Assembly: GCA_934120735.1 (NCBI GenBank)
Contig: CAKOVA010000002.1
Location: 1 to 63,748 of the forward strand
Source: an uncultured Prevotella sp.
Lineage (GTDB): Bacteria > Bacteroidota > Bacteroidia > Bacteroidales > Bacteroidaceae
Reading direction: 5' to 3'
Length of the DNA stretch: 63,748 nt
The position numbers and the translations under genes are program-made. The notes beneath the pieces were generated by a model that was not told where the DNA came from, searched no databases, and was given only the letters and a program-made list of their open reading frames with translations. Positions 34,588 through 45,512 of the stretch are shown here, piece after piece (within the stretch, counting starts at the first letter, position 1; the number at the start of each line of letters is the position of its first letter).

Positions 34588-35562
34588 CTAGTTATTAATA
34601 GTACCGCCAACAATATCCAGCAACTCGTTTGTAATAGCCTGCTGTCTACCCTTGTTATACTGTAAATTGAGTGAACGAAGCAAGTCATCTGCATTGTCGG
34701 TAGCTGTCTGCATGGCAACCATCCGAGCAGCATGTTCACTTGCGTTACTATCCAACAATGCCGTATAGAACATGAGGTGTAATTGATTGGGTATCAAAGT
34801 TCCCAACACAGTCTTAATATCAGGCTCAACAATGAAATCATCGTTCAATGGCTTTACATCTATCTCCTTCCTTTCTACTTTTAGATTCTTTCTTCTCAAG
34901 TATTCCTGTGCCCTTGCCGTTGTGTAAGAAGATTTCAAATCACGATCATTTCCCCATCCAATCTCCGTTGACAAGTCAATGGGCAAGAAGGTTTTACGAG
35001 TCAGAATCTGAGAACCCACACTCTTAAAGTGATGATAAATCATCTCAACCTTGTCATACTCACCGTCTAGAAACTTATGTGCAATTTCATGAGCAATCTT
35101 TTGGCACGTCTGCGCATTAGGCTTATCAGCCAATTCAATGAAATTTCCAGCAGAAGGATATCCCATCTTTGCAACACGCTCAGCGACTTTTCGGCCAATA
35201 GGATAAATAATGATATTATCCTTGTCAATTCCTTGACGATGGTACTCTTCTATAGCCTGTTGCATCATTTTCAACACATTAACATTGAAACTACCGCAAA
35301 GGCTGCTGTTTGAAGCAAAAACCACCAGTGCCACTCTCTTCAAGTTTGGACGTTTAGCGTCAAATGGCGTGTCAGTATCTGGCATGGAAATAAGAAATGA
35401 CTTTAGAATATGTTCCAACATATTTTCGTATGGAAGCATATTCTCTACTCTAACCTGTGCATGATGAAGTTTGCTGGATGCAACCATCTTCATCGCACTG
35501 GTGATTTTTCGGGTATTCTTGACACTGGCAATACGTGTCTTTATCTCTTTGAGTGACGGCAT
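34588..35562 (-). CDS. atpG: F-type ATP synthase subunit gamma
   Basis: A 324-residue central-stalk subunit that turns inside the alpha3-beta3 ring. The N-terminal coiled helix PSLKEIKTRIASVKNTRKIT and the C-terminal helix (EHAARMVAMQTATDNADDLL, then YNKGRQQAITNELLDIVGG) are the family hallmarks. It is the last gene of the operon, 3 bp after atpA, and is followed by a strong terminator. It is somewhat longer than E. coli gamma (287 residues), as expected for this phylum. Confidence 0.95.
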   Translation of the reverse strand: MPSLKEIKTRIASVKNTRKITSAMKMVASSKLHHAQVRVENMLPYENMLEHILKSFLISMPDTDTPFDAKRPNLKRVALVVFASNSSLCGSFNVNVLKMMQQAIEEYHRQGIDKDNIIIYPIGRKVAERVAKMGYPSAGNFIELADKPNAQTCQKIAHEIAHKFLDGEYDKVEMIYHHFKSVGSQILTRKTFLPIDLSTEIGWGNDRDLKSSYTTARAQEYLRRKNLKVERKEIDVKPLNDDFIVEPDIKTVLGTLIPNQLHLMFYTALLDSNASEHAARMVAMQTATDNADDLLRSLNLQYNKGRQQAITNELLDIVGGTINN

Positions 35563-35565
35563 AGG

Positions 35566-37155
35566 TTATGAAACTTTATAAGAAGCTGTCACTTCGCTCA
35601 TGGTCTGCTCAATGGTCTGGATGGCTTCGTCTGTTAATTGGCCTGACTCAAGAACCTTCAGTACATCAGCATGTTTGGTGCGCATGGTTTCCAAAAAGGT
35701 ATCTTGGCATGAGCGAACTTCATCAATTGGCACATCATGCAGCAAGCCATGTACACCACAATATAGAATGGCAACTTGCTCGCCCACAGGAACAGGACTG
35801 TATTGTGGTTGTATCAACAACTGATTGTTCTTTCTTCCTCGGTCAAGTGTCATGGCTGTAACGGAATCCATATCACTTGAGAACTTGGAGAATGCTTCAA
35901 GCTCACGATACTGGGCTTGATCAATTTTCAAAGTTCCGGCAACTTTCTTCATACTCTTAATCTGCGCACTACCACCGACACGTGACACGGAGATACCTAC
36001 GTTGACGGCAGGTCGGAAACCTTGGTTGAAGAGATTGGTCTCAAGGTAAATCTGGCCGTCTGTAATAGAGATAACATTGGTAGGAATATAGGCTGACACA
36101 TCGCCTGCCTGGGTTTCAATAATTGGCAAGGCTGTCAATGAACCACCACCTTTAACATGACCCTTCAGACACTCGGGCAAGTCGTTCATCTGCTCAGCTA
36201 CCTCTTGCTGATCATTGATACGAGCAGCCCGTTCCAACAATCTAGAATGTAGATAAAAAACATCGCCAGGATAAGCTTCACGTCCAGAAGGACGGCGGAG
36301 AATCAGAGAAATCTCGCGGTAAGCCACGGCTTGTTTAGACAAATCATCGTATACAACCAGAGCTGACTCTCCTCGATCGCGGAAATACTCACCGATGGCA
36401 GCACCTGCAAACGGCGCATAGTATTGCATGGCAGCTGGGTCAGCGGCAGTAGCAGAAACGATGATGGAGTAAGGTAAAGCGCCACGTTCTTTTAATGTCT
36501 GAACAAGGTTTGCAACAGTGGATGCTTTTTGGCCGATTGCCACGTAAATACAGTATACGGGTTTACCGGCATCATAAAAGCTCTTCTGGTTGATAATGGT
36601 GTCAACCGCAATTGCAGTTTTACCTGTTTGGCGGTCACCAATAATCAACTCACGCTGTCCTCTACCAATTGGAATCATCGAGTCAACAGATTTCAATCCT
36701 GTCTGCAGCGGTTCTTTCACGGGTTGTCTGTAAATCACTCCCGGAGCTTTACGATCCAGCGGCATTTCAAACGACTCTGTCAAATCGAGCTCGCCCAATC
36801 CGTCAATAGCCTCACCAAGAGGGTTGATGACACGTCCAAGCATGTTGTCATTCACGCGGATGGATGCGATGCGATGGGTACGTTTCACAACCATCCCCTC
36901 TTTGATGGCGGATGATGATCCCAAAAGAATACAACCAACGTTATCTTCCTCCAAGTTCATCACAATGGCCATTACGCCATTCTCAAACTCGAGCAACTCG
37001 TTAGCTTCGGCATTCTGCAAACCGTACACGCGAGCCACACCATCCCCCACGTTAAGTACGGTACCAGTTTCTTCAAACTGATTGTCCGAGCTGACACCAC
37101 TTAGTTGTTGAAGTAGTACGTCTGACACTTCGCTTGGTTTTATTTTGTCTGACAT
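35566..37155 (-). CDS. atpA: F-type ATP synthase subunit alpha
   Basis: A 529-residue non-catalytic F1 subunit. It shows the Walker A motif [20 protein letters not shown], the DELSEED-equivalent region, [20 protein letters not shown] and [20 protein letters not shown]. Length and motif order are normal. It lies between atpH (19 bp) and atpG (3 bp). Confidence 0.97.
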   Translation of the reverse strand: MSDKIKPSEVSDVLLQQLSGVSSDNQFEETGTVLNVGDGVARVYGLQNAEANELLEFENGVMAIVMNLEEDNVGCILLGSSSAIKEGMVVKRTHRIASIRVNDNMLGRVINPLGEAIDGLGELDLTESFEMPLDRKAPGVIYRQPVKEPLQTGLKSVDSMIPIGRGQRELIIGDRQTGKTAIAVDTIINQKSFYDAGKPVYCIYVAIGQKASTVANLVQTLKERGALPYSIIVSATAADPAAMQYYAPFAGAAIGEYFRDRGESALVVYDDLSKQAVAYREISLILRRPSGREAYPGDVFYLHSRLLERAARINDQQEVAEQMNDLPECLKGHVKGGGSLTALPIIETQAGDVSAYIPTNVISITDGQIYLETNLFNQGFRPAVNVGISVSRVGGSAQIKSMKKVAGTLKIDQAQYRELEAFSKFSSDMDSVTAMTLDRGRKNNQLLIQPQYSPVPVGEQVAILYCGVHGLLHDVPIDEVRSCQDTFLETMRTKHADVLKVLESGQLTDEAIQTIEQTMSEVTASYKVS

Positions 37156-37174
37156 TTTATTTTTTCTTTTTAAT

Positions 37175-37711
37175 TTATTTCTTAAGCTCTTTCAGGATAT
37201 TGTTCAGCTTTGTCTGAACGCTTGCATCCATACGGTAAGAATCATATTCAAGGATAAAGCCTCCAATGATGTCTGGGTCGACTTCTGTTTGGAACTCAAC
37301 CGTACCTTGAGACTTGCTTTGAACCATTTGTTTCATTTTCTGCTCCACCTCTGGCGTGACTGTTGTTGCAGTAATCATTCGGCCACTGATGATGTTTTTC
37401 TGTTTTCGATAAAGAGTAATATAAGATGTAGCCATCATCTGCATGACATTCTCTCTGCCTTCGTGTAGTACCAAGTGGATAAATTTCTCTGTCAATTCAG
37501 AGATATTCATCCCACAAGCAGCTTGCAAAAGTGCTTGCTTTTTGTCCTTATCAAGCATCGGATTGTCTATTGTAGAACTCAGTTCAGGTACACGATTATA
37601 TTGATCAGCAAGAGTTATCATCTCCTGATAAACCTGGTCTTCCAGGTTCAGCTCCATCGCACATTTTAAAAGCGCCCTTGCATATCTGACTGATATTACA
37701 CCTATAGCCAT
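37175..37711 (-). CDS. atpH: F-type ATP synthase subunit delta
   Basis: A 178-residue peripheral-stalk subunit that connects F1 to subunit b. The N-terminal helix [20 protein letters not shown] and the C-terminal signature [20 protein letters not shown] are typical of OSCP/delta. It lies 6 bp after atpF. Confidence 0.94.
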   Translation of the reverse strand: MAIGVISVRYARALLKCAMELNLEDQVYQEMITLADQYNRVPELSSTIDNPMLDKDKKQALLQAACGMNISELTEKFIHLVLHEGRENVMQMMATSYITLYRKQKNIISGRMITATTVTPEVEQKMKQMVQSKSQGTVEFQTEVDPDIIGGFILEYDSYRMDASVQTKLNNILKELKK

Positions 37712-37717
37712 ATCCTT

Positions 37718-38224
37718 TTACTCGTTTTGTTTACCAACAGAAATGTCATTCAGCAGTTTGTTGATTAATTCCATTTGACTCTCATTCGAAGAAAGTTTCT
37801 CGCGAACAATCTTTTCTGCTACCTGAACGGAAATCTCAGCTACCTGTGTGCGAATGTCGCGAATGGCATTTTGCTTTTCTACTTCTATTTCAGCTTTTGC
37901 TTCTTTGAGCAATCTAGAACCTTCATTTGTAGCTTTCTCCTGAGCTTTCACAACAATCGCATCGCGAGTATCCGCTGCATCCTTCAATATTTGTGCCTGC
38001 TTTTCTCTCGCATTTTGGAGCATGGCTTCCCCTTCTTTCTGTATGTTTACTAGCCTTTCATTGGCCTCATGAGCCTTTCTCAAGCTGTCGTCAATGAATT
38101 CCTTTCGGCTATTCACCATATTGACAATCGATGGAAAGCCCCATTTCCATAAGATGGCCAATACAATGATAAAGACGATGGCCATCCAGAAAAACAATCC
38201 AAAATCAGGAGTTATTAATGACAT
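37718..38224 (-). CDS. atpF: F-type ATP synthase subunit b
   Basis: A 168-residue stator subunit with one N-terminal membrane helix (GLFFWMAIVFIIVLAILWKW) and a long charged helix rich in Ala, Lys and Glu that dimerises and reaches to delta. The gene lies 89 bp after atpE, the largest gap in the operon, which contains a 7-bp stem-loop. Confidence 0.94.
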   Translation of the reverse strand: MSLITPDFGLFFWMAIVFIIVLAILWKWGFPSIVNMVNSRKEFIDDSLRKAHEANERLVNIQKEGEAMLQNAREKQAQILKDAADTRDAIVVKAQEKATNEGSRLLKEAKAEIEVEKQNAIRDIRTQVAEISVQVAEKIVREKLSSNESQMELINKLLNDISVGKQNE

Positions 38225-38276
38225 AAGCTATTATTAATTTCTTGTTAATCAGTTGAATGTGTATTTTCTACATCGA

Positions 38277-38301
38277 CAGATGGCAAGACAAATACCATCT
38301 G
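38277..38301 (-). promoter_or_regulatory. Stem-loop between atpE and atpF
   Basis: CAGATGG (38277-38283) with CCATCTG (38295-38301), 11-nt loop, just 3' of atpE in the operon transcript. It could protect the 3' end of the atpE message or attenuate read-through, raising c-subunit output; no U-tract follows. Confidence 0.4.
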
Positions 38302-38313
38302 CTATTTCAACCT

Positions 38314-38556
38314 CTATACAAACAATGAAAGCAGAGCAATAATAATCGAAAGGAATGCTGCACCTTCAATCAACGCGGCCGCAATAATCATGGAAGAACG
38401 CAAGTCACCAATCTTCTCTGGCTGACGTGCCATGGCATCCATAGCATTACCACCAATACGTCCGATACCGATACCTGCGCCAATTACAGATATACCACCG
38501 CCAATTGCGGCACCTACTTTTGCAACAGCATCTGCTGCTAATAATAATGATAACAT
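38314..38556 (-). CDS. atpE: F-type ATP synthase subunit c
   Basis: An 80-residue hairpin of two membrane helices that forms the rotor ring. The loop carries the conserved ARQPE, and the ion-binding glutamate is Glu64 in AALIEGAAFLS. The Gln in helix 1 and the Ser/Thr after the glutamate that mark sodium-binding rings are absent (helix 1 reads GAGIGIGRIGG; EGAA follows), so a proton ring is likely. It follows atpB by 43 bp. Confidence 0.96.
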   Translation of the reverse strand: MLSLLLAADAVAKVGAAIGGGISVIGAGIGIGRIGGNAMDAMARQPEKIGDLRSSMIIAAALIEGAAFLSIIIALLSLFV

Positions 38557-38599
38557 AGTCGTTTTAATTTTAAGTTATTATTTTAATATATTTCAATTT

Positions 38600-39682
38600 C
38601 TATTCTACAGATGCCTTGTGTTCCTTAACATGTGCGAGTGAGATAAAGACTGCGCTCAACATGGTAAACACTAATGCTTGGATATAGCAAACCAATAGCT
38701 CCAGCAACATCATGAAGATGCTCATCAGGACGCTGACGACAGTCATCAAAGTACCTGATACTGGATTGATTGCAAACATGATAAAGATGATGCATGCAAA
38801 CGATATGGCAATGGCATGGCCAGCCATCATGTTGGCAAACAATCGAATCATCAATGCCAAAGGCTTCGTGATTATTCCAAAAAACTCAATAAAAGGCATC
38901 AAAGGAATCGGTGCCTTCATCCACAAGGGGACATCTGGCCAGAAGATATCCTTCCAATATGCCTTCGTTCCTGTTAAGTTCGTTACCAAGAAGGTGCATA
39001 GAGCCAAGAAGAAAGTACAGGTGATATTCCCCGTAAGGTTACCTCCTCCTGGTGGAAAAGGTATAACACCCATGAAGTTAGAGATGAGGATGAAGAAAAA
39101 ACAGGTCAACAGATATGGAGCATACCTATCGGCTTCTTCACCCAGTGTCGGTTTAATCACATCATCATAAACTGACATGACAAACATGTGCACCATCCCC
39201 GTGAATCCTCCAGGAGCAGGGTCACTCGGCTTATGATTGCGACACCATCTAGAAGGAATGAGAATACACAGAAGTAAGATAATGGCATTGATAAACAGAA
39301 TGACGACGGTTTTGGTGATAGATATGTCAAAAGGACGAACCTCTTCTCCATTCACCATCTCGCAAATCTTATTCTCGTGTACCTCGTTATTTGCAATATA
39401 CAAGCCATAAGGACCTGGCCTGTTACCTTGTTCATTGGGCTCATGTGCAAATTCATTACTACAAAAAACATGCCATCCTGTCGAGCTTTTGACGATAACC
39501 GGCAAATGCAACACAATCGGCTTGCCCATAAAGTCTGTTATGTGCCACTCGTAGGAGTCTTTAATATGGCCCATCAAAATCTCCTCCAAGTCAATATTTT
39601 CCTTTTCCTGGTCAGCAGCCATCGCTGGAGAAAAAACCAGAAACAGGGTCAATAGACAGAAGATATGTTTGATATATTTCAT
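38600..39682 (-). CDS. atpB: F-type ATP synthase subunit a
   Basis: A 360-residue membrane subunit forming the proton half-channels. It has a cleavable-looking signal peptide (KYIKHIFCLLTLFLVFSPAM) and an extra periplasmic domain of about 90 residues before the first core helix, as in other Bacteroidota. The essential arginine lies in LALMIRLFANMMAGHAIAIS, and the last helices carry LLELLVCYIQALVFTMLSAV. Its start overlaps the end of the small membrane gene upstream. Confidence 0.95.
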   Translation of the reverse strand: MKYIKHIFCLLTLFLVFSPAMAADQEKENIDLEEILMGHIKDSYEWHITDFMGKPIVLHLPVIVKSSTGWHVFCSNEFAHEPNEQGNRPGPYGLYIANNEVHENKICEMVNGEEVRPFDISITKTVVILFINAIILLLCILIPSRWCRNHKPSDPAPGGFTGMVHMFVMSVYDDVIKPTLGEEADRYAPYLLTCFFFILISNFMGVIPFPPGGGNLTGNITCTFFLALCTFLVTNLTGTKAYWKDIFWPDVPLWMKAPIPLMPFIEFFGIITKPLALMIRLFANMMAGHAIAISFACIIFIMFAINPVSGTLMTVVSVLMSIFMMLLELLVCYIQALVFTMLSAVFISLAHVKEHKASVE

Positions 39683-40089
39683 TTCTTAATGCTTATTTGA
39701 TTCTTCTTCTCTACTCGGGAAAAATATGTTGCGTCGTAAATAATCATCGCTAAATAGTAAATCGAGAACATAGCAGCGAATGCAATGACTTGTGTTCTTG
39801 TTCGAACGATGAGGCAATACGCCAGAACAACCAATATTCCCACAAAGAACTTCACGGCCATGGCTGTCAAGTAGAAGCCTGTTAGCTTCGTTGGAGATGT
39901 CTTAGCTGTTTTCTTCCACAAAGCAGCGTAGACCCAGGTTGAGGTTAAAAAATATAGCACACAAACCACCAGTCCTGTCAGCATGGCTGTGTTGGAAGTG
40001 ATTTGAATCGCCAATAAGAAGACTAGCATGAATCCTGCAATGACCCATAAACCAACTTTCTTATATTGTTTAACCACAGAATCGATCAT
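39679..40089 (-). CDS. AtpI-like small membrane protein of the ATP synthase operon
   Basis: A protein of about 136 residues with four predicted membrane helices, between atpC and atpB, the place of AtpI in many operons. I begin at the ATG at 40089 (IDSVVKQYKKVGLWVIAGFM); starting earlier would overlap atpC. AtpI-type proteins help assemble the c-ring or supply ions to it. Sequence similarity to E. coli AtpI is weak, so the call rests on position and topology. Confidence 0.75.
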   Translation of the reverse strand: MIDSVVKQYKKVGLWVIAGFMLVFLLAIQITSNTAMLTGLVVCVLYFLTSTWVYAALWKKTAKTSPTKLTGFYLTAMAVKFFVGILVVLAYCLIVRTRTQVIAFAAMFSIYYLAMIIYDATYFSRVEKKNQISIKK

Positions 40090-40103
40090 AAACTTGCCGT
40101 CTA

Positions 40104-40343
40104 TTATACTTCCACACAAAGTGAAACGTTGTTCTGCTTAACCTCAACGAAGCCGCCCAGAATATCGATTTTCTGCTTTTGCTGATGTGTTTTATATTCC
40201 ACCACACCTTCTTCCAGAGAAGAAATAATGGGAGCATGGTCTGTCAAGATTTCAAAGCTTCCTAATGTTCCAGGCACCAGTACGCTTTCAACCTCGCCAT
40301 CAAACACCACCTTTTCAGGAGAAACAATTCTTAGATGCAACAT
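40104..40343 (-). CDS. atpC: F-type ATP synthase subunit epsilon
   Basis: A 79-residue epsilon subunit comprising only the N-terminal beta-sandwich (LRIVSPEKVVFDGEVESVLV, then GTLGSFEILTDHAPIISSLE). The C-terminal helical hairpin that inhibits ATP hydrolysis in E. coli is missing, so that mode of inhibition is not available. Short forms of this kind are usual in Bacteroidota. It follows atpD by 21 bp. Confidence 0.93.
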   Translation of the reverse strand: MLHLRIVSPEKVVFDGEVESVLVPGTLGSFEILTDHAPIISSLEEGVVEYKTHQQKQKIDILGGFVEVKQNNVSLCVEV

Positions 40344-40364
40344 ATTTCTCTTTCTGCTTTGTGA

Positions 40365-41921
<1,557 letters not shown>

Positions 41922-41948
41922 CTAAATTAATCTTAAACTTAAGTCCTG

Positions 41949-41956
41949 CAAAGATA
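41949..41956 (-). promoter_or_regulatory. -7 box for the ATP synthase operon
   Basis: TATCTTTG followed by CAGG on the minus strand, 55 bp before the atpD ATG. No TTTG at the -33 distance. Confidence 0.55.
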
Positions 41957-42044
41957 CGAAAATACTTTGTATAGCTCGTTCGCTTTGCCAGATATTAACA
42001 AAACCAATTGCTTTATTAACATATATTACCTTTGAAAACTTTCA

Positions 42045-43022
42045 CTAAATGCTCAGTTCATCAAGCACCTTGATGAGTTTTCTGTCAAAGGGTTTATCAC
42101 TCCTAATGGCTTCTACCAGCGGGATATAATCTATCTCGTTGTTTTTTATACCTATCATGATGTTGCGTTGTCCTTGCATGATAGCCTCAACAGCCGACAC
42201 GCCTGTTCTACTTGCCAAGATTCTATCATGCGCGGAGGGGCGGCCTCCTCGTTGAAGATGCCCTAAAATGGTGACGCGGACATCATATCCGGGAAACTCT
42301 TTCTTTACGCGATCAGCGTAATACAACGCACCACACTTAGGACTTTCGCTCACGATGACGATGCACGAGCGTTTTGATTTACGTATACCCCGCTCCATGA
42401 AGTGTCCCAATTGGTCCACGTCTGTTCTATCTTCGGGTATGATGGCAGCTTCTGCTCCCGATGCGATGGCGCTGTTTTGCGCCAAGAAACCAGCATCACG
42501 GCCCATCACCTCTACAAAGAAGATGCGCTCGTGGCTTTGTGCCGTGTCCCTAATTCGGTCTACGCATTCGACAATCGTATTCAGGGTTGTGTCATATCCG
42601 ATGGTGGAATCCGTACCATACAAGTCGTTGTCGATCGTACCGGGCAGGCCAATACAACGTACGTCGTATTCCTTGCCGAACTCCATTGCACCCCTCAACG
42701 AACCATTTCCACCAATCACAATCAGTGCGCCTATCTGATGTTTTTTCACATTTTCATAAGCTTTCTTGCGTCCTTCAGGTGTCATAAACTCTAAAGATCG
42801 TGCTGTTTTCAAGATTGTGCCACCCGACATGATGATACCACTCACGTTTTCGGTCGTAAAATCTTTGATTTCATCGTTGATCAGGCCATCAAATCCCTTG
42901 TAGATACCTTTAATCTTAAAGCCATTACAGATACCCGCGCGCGTTACCGCACGGATGGCTGCATTCATTCCCGGAGCATCTCCACCAGAGGTCAAAACTC
43001 CTATTGTTGTTATATTATTCAT
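42045..43022 (-). CDS. pfkA: ATP-dependent 6-phosphofructokinase
   Basis: A 325-residue PFK. The phosphate loop is [18 protein letters not shown], the catalytic segment [20 protein letters not shown], and [20 protein letters not shown] is the family C-terminal mark. The glycine in PGTIDND and GGNGSLRGA indicates ATP rather than PPi as phosphate donor (PPi enzymes have GGDD and PKTIDND). It lies 18 bp after nhaD; a TATCTTTG box at 43045-43052 inside the end of nhaD could give it its own promoter. Confidence 0.95.
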   Translation of the reverse strand: MNNITTIGVLTSGGDAPGMNAAIRAVTRAGICNGFKIKGIYKGFDGLINDEIKDFTTENVSGIIMSGGTILKTARSLEFMTPEGRKKAYENVKKHQIGALIVIGGNGSLRGAMEFGKEYDVRCIGLPGTIDNDLYGTDSTIGYDTTLNTIVECVDRIRDTAQSHERIFFVEVMGRDAGFLAQNSAIASGAEAAIIPEDRTDVDQLGHFMERGIRKSKRSCIVIVSESPKCGALYYADRVKKEFPGYDVRVTILGHLQRGGRPSAHDRILASRTGVSAVEAIMQGQRNIMIGIKNNEIDYIPLVEAIRSDKPFDRKLIKVLDELSI

Positions 43023-43039
43023 ACTTCAAAAAAAATATT

Positions 43040-44419
43040 TCATACAAAGATATATAGAACCAAATAGCCTAACATGGTTCCCACCAATGCTTTCCATCCA
43101 ATATTGCGCAAATACCAGCCCACACGGATGCGTTCAGTCTTGATCAAGGCTAACCCACTCATCGAGCCAATGGCTAAGATGTTACCGGCAACGGCTGATG
43201 TGTATCCCACTATTTTCCAATATTCTCCGTCTTGTGCGAATGCTGACAGGGAAGCTGCGGTGTGAACATTTTCCACTGCATGGAGCGACAGCATACCCAT
43301 GCCTGTGGCAAAGTTGTCTAAGATAGTGCTCACCAGTGCGCTCACTGCGCCCAACATCCACACATTCTGCACTCCCTGGTCCAACAAAAGTGTAAACCGC
43401 TGCAAGAATCCTGTCTCCTGTAAAACACCGACAGCCAGCATGATGCCCATCACAAAGAGCATCATTTGCAGCACTCCGTATTGCAGCACGCGTGGTGTGC
43501 GGCGCTGTATCATCTGTTCTTCATTCATCAGTCGATGGTTGAACAATTCGTTCACCACCCAAAGAACGGATAGTACACAGAGCGCTCCGAGGAATGGACT
43601 CAACCGGGTGATATTACTAAACGACGGGATGAACCACAACCCACCAATGCCGATGAACAGCATCAACAAGCGTTGTCGCACGTTGAGATTGGTATCATCG
43701 CCACGATAGGGCATCACAATCCACTCGGTCTGCATCCGCTCGGGCAACATCCGTCCCACCCAATAAGTTGGCAGTGCCCATGCAATGAGGCATGGGACGA
43801 GTAGCGACAGCGAATAGTTGGTTGGCGTAACGGCTCCCTGATTCCACAGTACCAGTCCCATGGGGTCGCCGATAACCGTCAACGCTCCCCCACAATTGGC
43901 AGCCAAGACGATGGCCGAACCATAAATCATGCGATATCGCCTGCTTGGAATAATCTTGTGCATGATGGTGAGCATCATGACCGTAGTAGTGAGGTTGTCG
44001 AGATTGGCCGAGATGATAAACGTCACAATGGCCAGCCGCCATAATATTTTCTTGCTGCTGCGCGTCTTCAATAGTTGGCTGATAAAATCGAAACAGCCAT
44101 TATTGTTCAAAATCTCCACAATGGTCATCGTAGCCAATAAGAAAAGAACAATCTCGGAGGCATGACCCACATGCTTAAGAAACACGTGGCGGGCAATAAA
44201 CTCTTTGACGAGTATTCCTGTAGATTCTGCTCCGTCCAAGAAGCTAACATAGTCGGTAGCGTGTCGGCTCATCACAAAATCAGTACCATAACCGACATAC
44301 AAAACCCATCCTACTGTACCTGCAAATATGGCAACAGCAGCTTTATTGACGTTCGTCTTGCTTTCTGTAGCTATCAAGAGAAGGCAGACTGCTAAAATAC
44401 TGACAATGATGGGTGTCAT
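43040..44419 (-). CDS. nhaD: Na+/H+ antiporter NhaD
   Basis: A 459-residue antiporter with about 12 membrane helices of the NhaD/ArsB type. Recognisable parts are FLLATMTIVEILNNNGCFDF, IISANLDNLTTTVMMLTIMH, AANCGGALTVIGDPMGLVLW and the later STILDNFATGMGMLSLHAVE. It exports sodium in exchange for protons. A good promoter (TTTG-N21-TAACTTTG) lies just upstream. Confidence 0.92.
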   Translation of the reverse strand: MTPIIVSILAVCLLLIATESKTNVNKAAVAIFAGTVGWVLYVGYGTDFVMSRHATDYVSFLDGAESTGILVKEFIARHVFLKHVGHASEIVLFLLATMTIVEILNNNGCFDFISQLLKTRSSKKILWRLAIVTFIISANLDNLTTTVMMLTIMHKIIPSRRYRMIYGSAIVLAANCGGALTVIGDPMGLVLWNQGAVTPTNYSLSLLVPCLIAWALPTYWVGRMLPERMQTEWIVMPYRGDDTNLNVRQRLLMLFIGIGGLWFIPSFSNITRLSPFLGALCVLSVLWVVNELFNHRLMNEEQMIQRRTPRVLQYGVLQMMLFVMGIMLAVGVLQETGFLQRFTLLLDQGVQNVWMLGAVSALVSTILDNFATGMGMLSLHAVENVHTAASLSAFAQDGEYWKIVGYTSAVAGNILAIGSMSGLALIKTERIRVGWYLRNIGWKALVGTMLGYLVLYIFV

Positions 44420-44440
44420 GATAAAGCAACTTAATCACCG

Positions 44441-44473
44441 CAAAGTTACTAAATATAATATGAATTAAACAAA
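44441..44473 (-). promoter_or_regulatory. Promoter of nhaD
   Basis: On the minus strand, TTTG (44473-44470), 21 bp, TAACTTTG (44448-44441), 21 bp before the nhaD ATG at 44419. Confidence 0.7.
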
Positions 44474-44536
44474 ACAATTGTGTGATTTTTCCATTAAAAC
44501 CTCAAAACAGCCTTGTACTTCTATTTTGAATCTTCA

Positions 44537-44668
44537 CATGGAACATGCTTGGCAAACCCATTGACTTTAATGGGCAATTGCATTGACTTTAATGGGCAAT
44601 TGCATTGACTTTAACGGGCAAACTCATTGACTTTGGACCCCAAAACCAATGCTTTTAGATGAGCTTCA
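44537..44668 (+). repeat. 22-bp-period intergenic array, locus D (best-preserved)
   Basis: Six units start at 44537, 44559, 44581, 44603, 44625 and 44647. Units 2 and 3 are identical over all 22 bases; units 2-5 share the head CATTGACTTT and have CAA at positions 17-19 (unit 5 as CAAAA). Unit 6 has CAATGCTTTT, like unit 3 of locus B. The array lies between the nhaD promoter and the rprY terminator. The rest of the 367-bp spacer shows nothing else. Confidence 0.9.
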
Positions 44669-44712
44669 TGACCTACTGTTTATCAACTACTTACAGATAC
44701 CTGTATTCATTG

Positions 44713-44744
44713 AAAAAGGCACAGAGCGTAAACCCTGTGCCTTT
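44713..44744 (-). terminator. Intrinsic terminator of rprXY
   Basis: AAAGGCACAG (44715-44724) pairs perfectly with CTGTGCCTTT (44735-44744), 10-nt loop; on the minus strand it ends in CTTTTTC. It lies 42 bp past the rprY stop. Confidence 0.88.
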
Positions 44745-44786
44745 GATTATTTTCCAATAAGATTGTCGCTTTGCTTGTAAACGATC

Positions 44787-45485
44787 TTAATCTTCCTCCG
44801 GTGTGATGAGCTTATAGCCCTTGCCGTGGATGTTGATGATTTCAATCTGGTCATCATCCTTCAAGTGCTTGCGCAACTTGGTGATGTAAACGTCCATCGA
44901 ACGAGCGTTGAAATAGTTGTCGTCTATCCAGATGGTCTTCAAGGCAAAGTCGCGCTGAAGTATTTCGTTCGCATGTGAGCAGAGAAGGGATAGCAACTCG
45001 TTCTCCTTGGTTGTCAACTTGGTTTGCTTGTCACCGATGGTGAGCAGCTGCTTCTGTGTATCGAATACAAACTTGCCGATTTTGTAAACTGTGGCTTCCT
45101 TGTTTTTCTTACCTCGTACTCGGCGTAAGATGGCCTCCACACGCAACACCAGTTCCTCCATAGAGAATGGTTTGGTGATGTAATCATCGGCTCCAATCTT
45201 GAATCCCTCGAGGATATCTTCCTTCAAAACTTTTGCTGTGAGGAAGATAATGGGCATGTCTGCGTTGGCCTGACGTATTTCCTGAGCCAGTGTAAATCCG
45301 TCTTTCTTAGGCATCATCACGTCCAGGACGCAGATGTCAAACCTGTCTTTCAAGAACTCTCTATAGCCAACCTCACCGTCTGGGCATAATGTTGCGGTAT
45401 AACCCTTAGCCTGTAAATACTCACGAAGCAGCATTCCTAAATTCTCATCATCTTCACACAATAGAATTTTTATTTTCTCTTCCAT
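44787..45485 (-). CDS. rprY: Response regulator RprY (OmpR/PhoB family)
   Basis: A 232-residue response regulator. The receiver domain has the acidic pair EDDENLG, phospho-acceptor Asp in CVLDVMMPKKDGFT, and the Thr/Lys switch FLTAK and ITKPFSMEEL. The C-terminal winged helix reads LTTKENELLSLLCSHANEIL and RSMDVYITKLRKHLKDDDQI. It matches RprY of Bacteroides, first found through tetracycline regulation in E. coli and later tied to oxidative or redox stress. It follows rprX by 27 bp. Confidence 0.93.
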   Translation of the reverse strand: MEEKIKILLCEDDENLGMLLREYLQAKGYTATLCPDGEVGYREFLKDRFDICVLDVMMPKKDGFTLAQEIRQANADMPIIFLTAKVLKEDILEGFKIGADDYITKPFSMEELVLRVEAILRRVRGKKNKEATVYKIGKFVFDTQKQLLTIGDKQTKLTTKENELLSLLCSHANEILQRDFALKTIWIDDNYFNARSMDVYITKLRKHLKDDDQIEIINIHGKGYKLITPEED

Positions 45486-45512
45486 AGTCTTGTATTTATT
45501 AATGAATAATTA

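Noticed and set aside
40090..40119. Longer N-terminus for the AtpI-like protein
   Set aside because: It would overlap the end of atpC and adds ten polar residues without homology; the ATG at 40089 begins the natural protein.
44537..44668. Possible CRISPR array
   Set aside because: Unit length is 22 bp in total, heads are 10 bp, variable parts are about 9-12 bp and partly shared, and there are no cas genes in the window.
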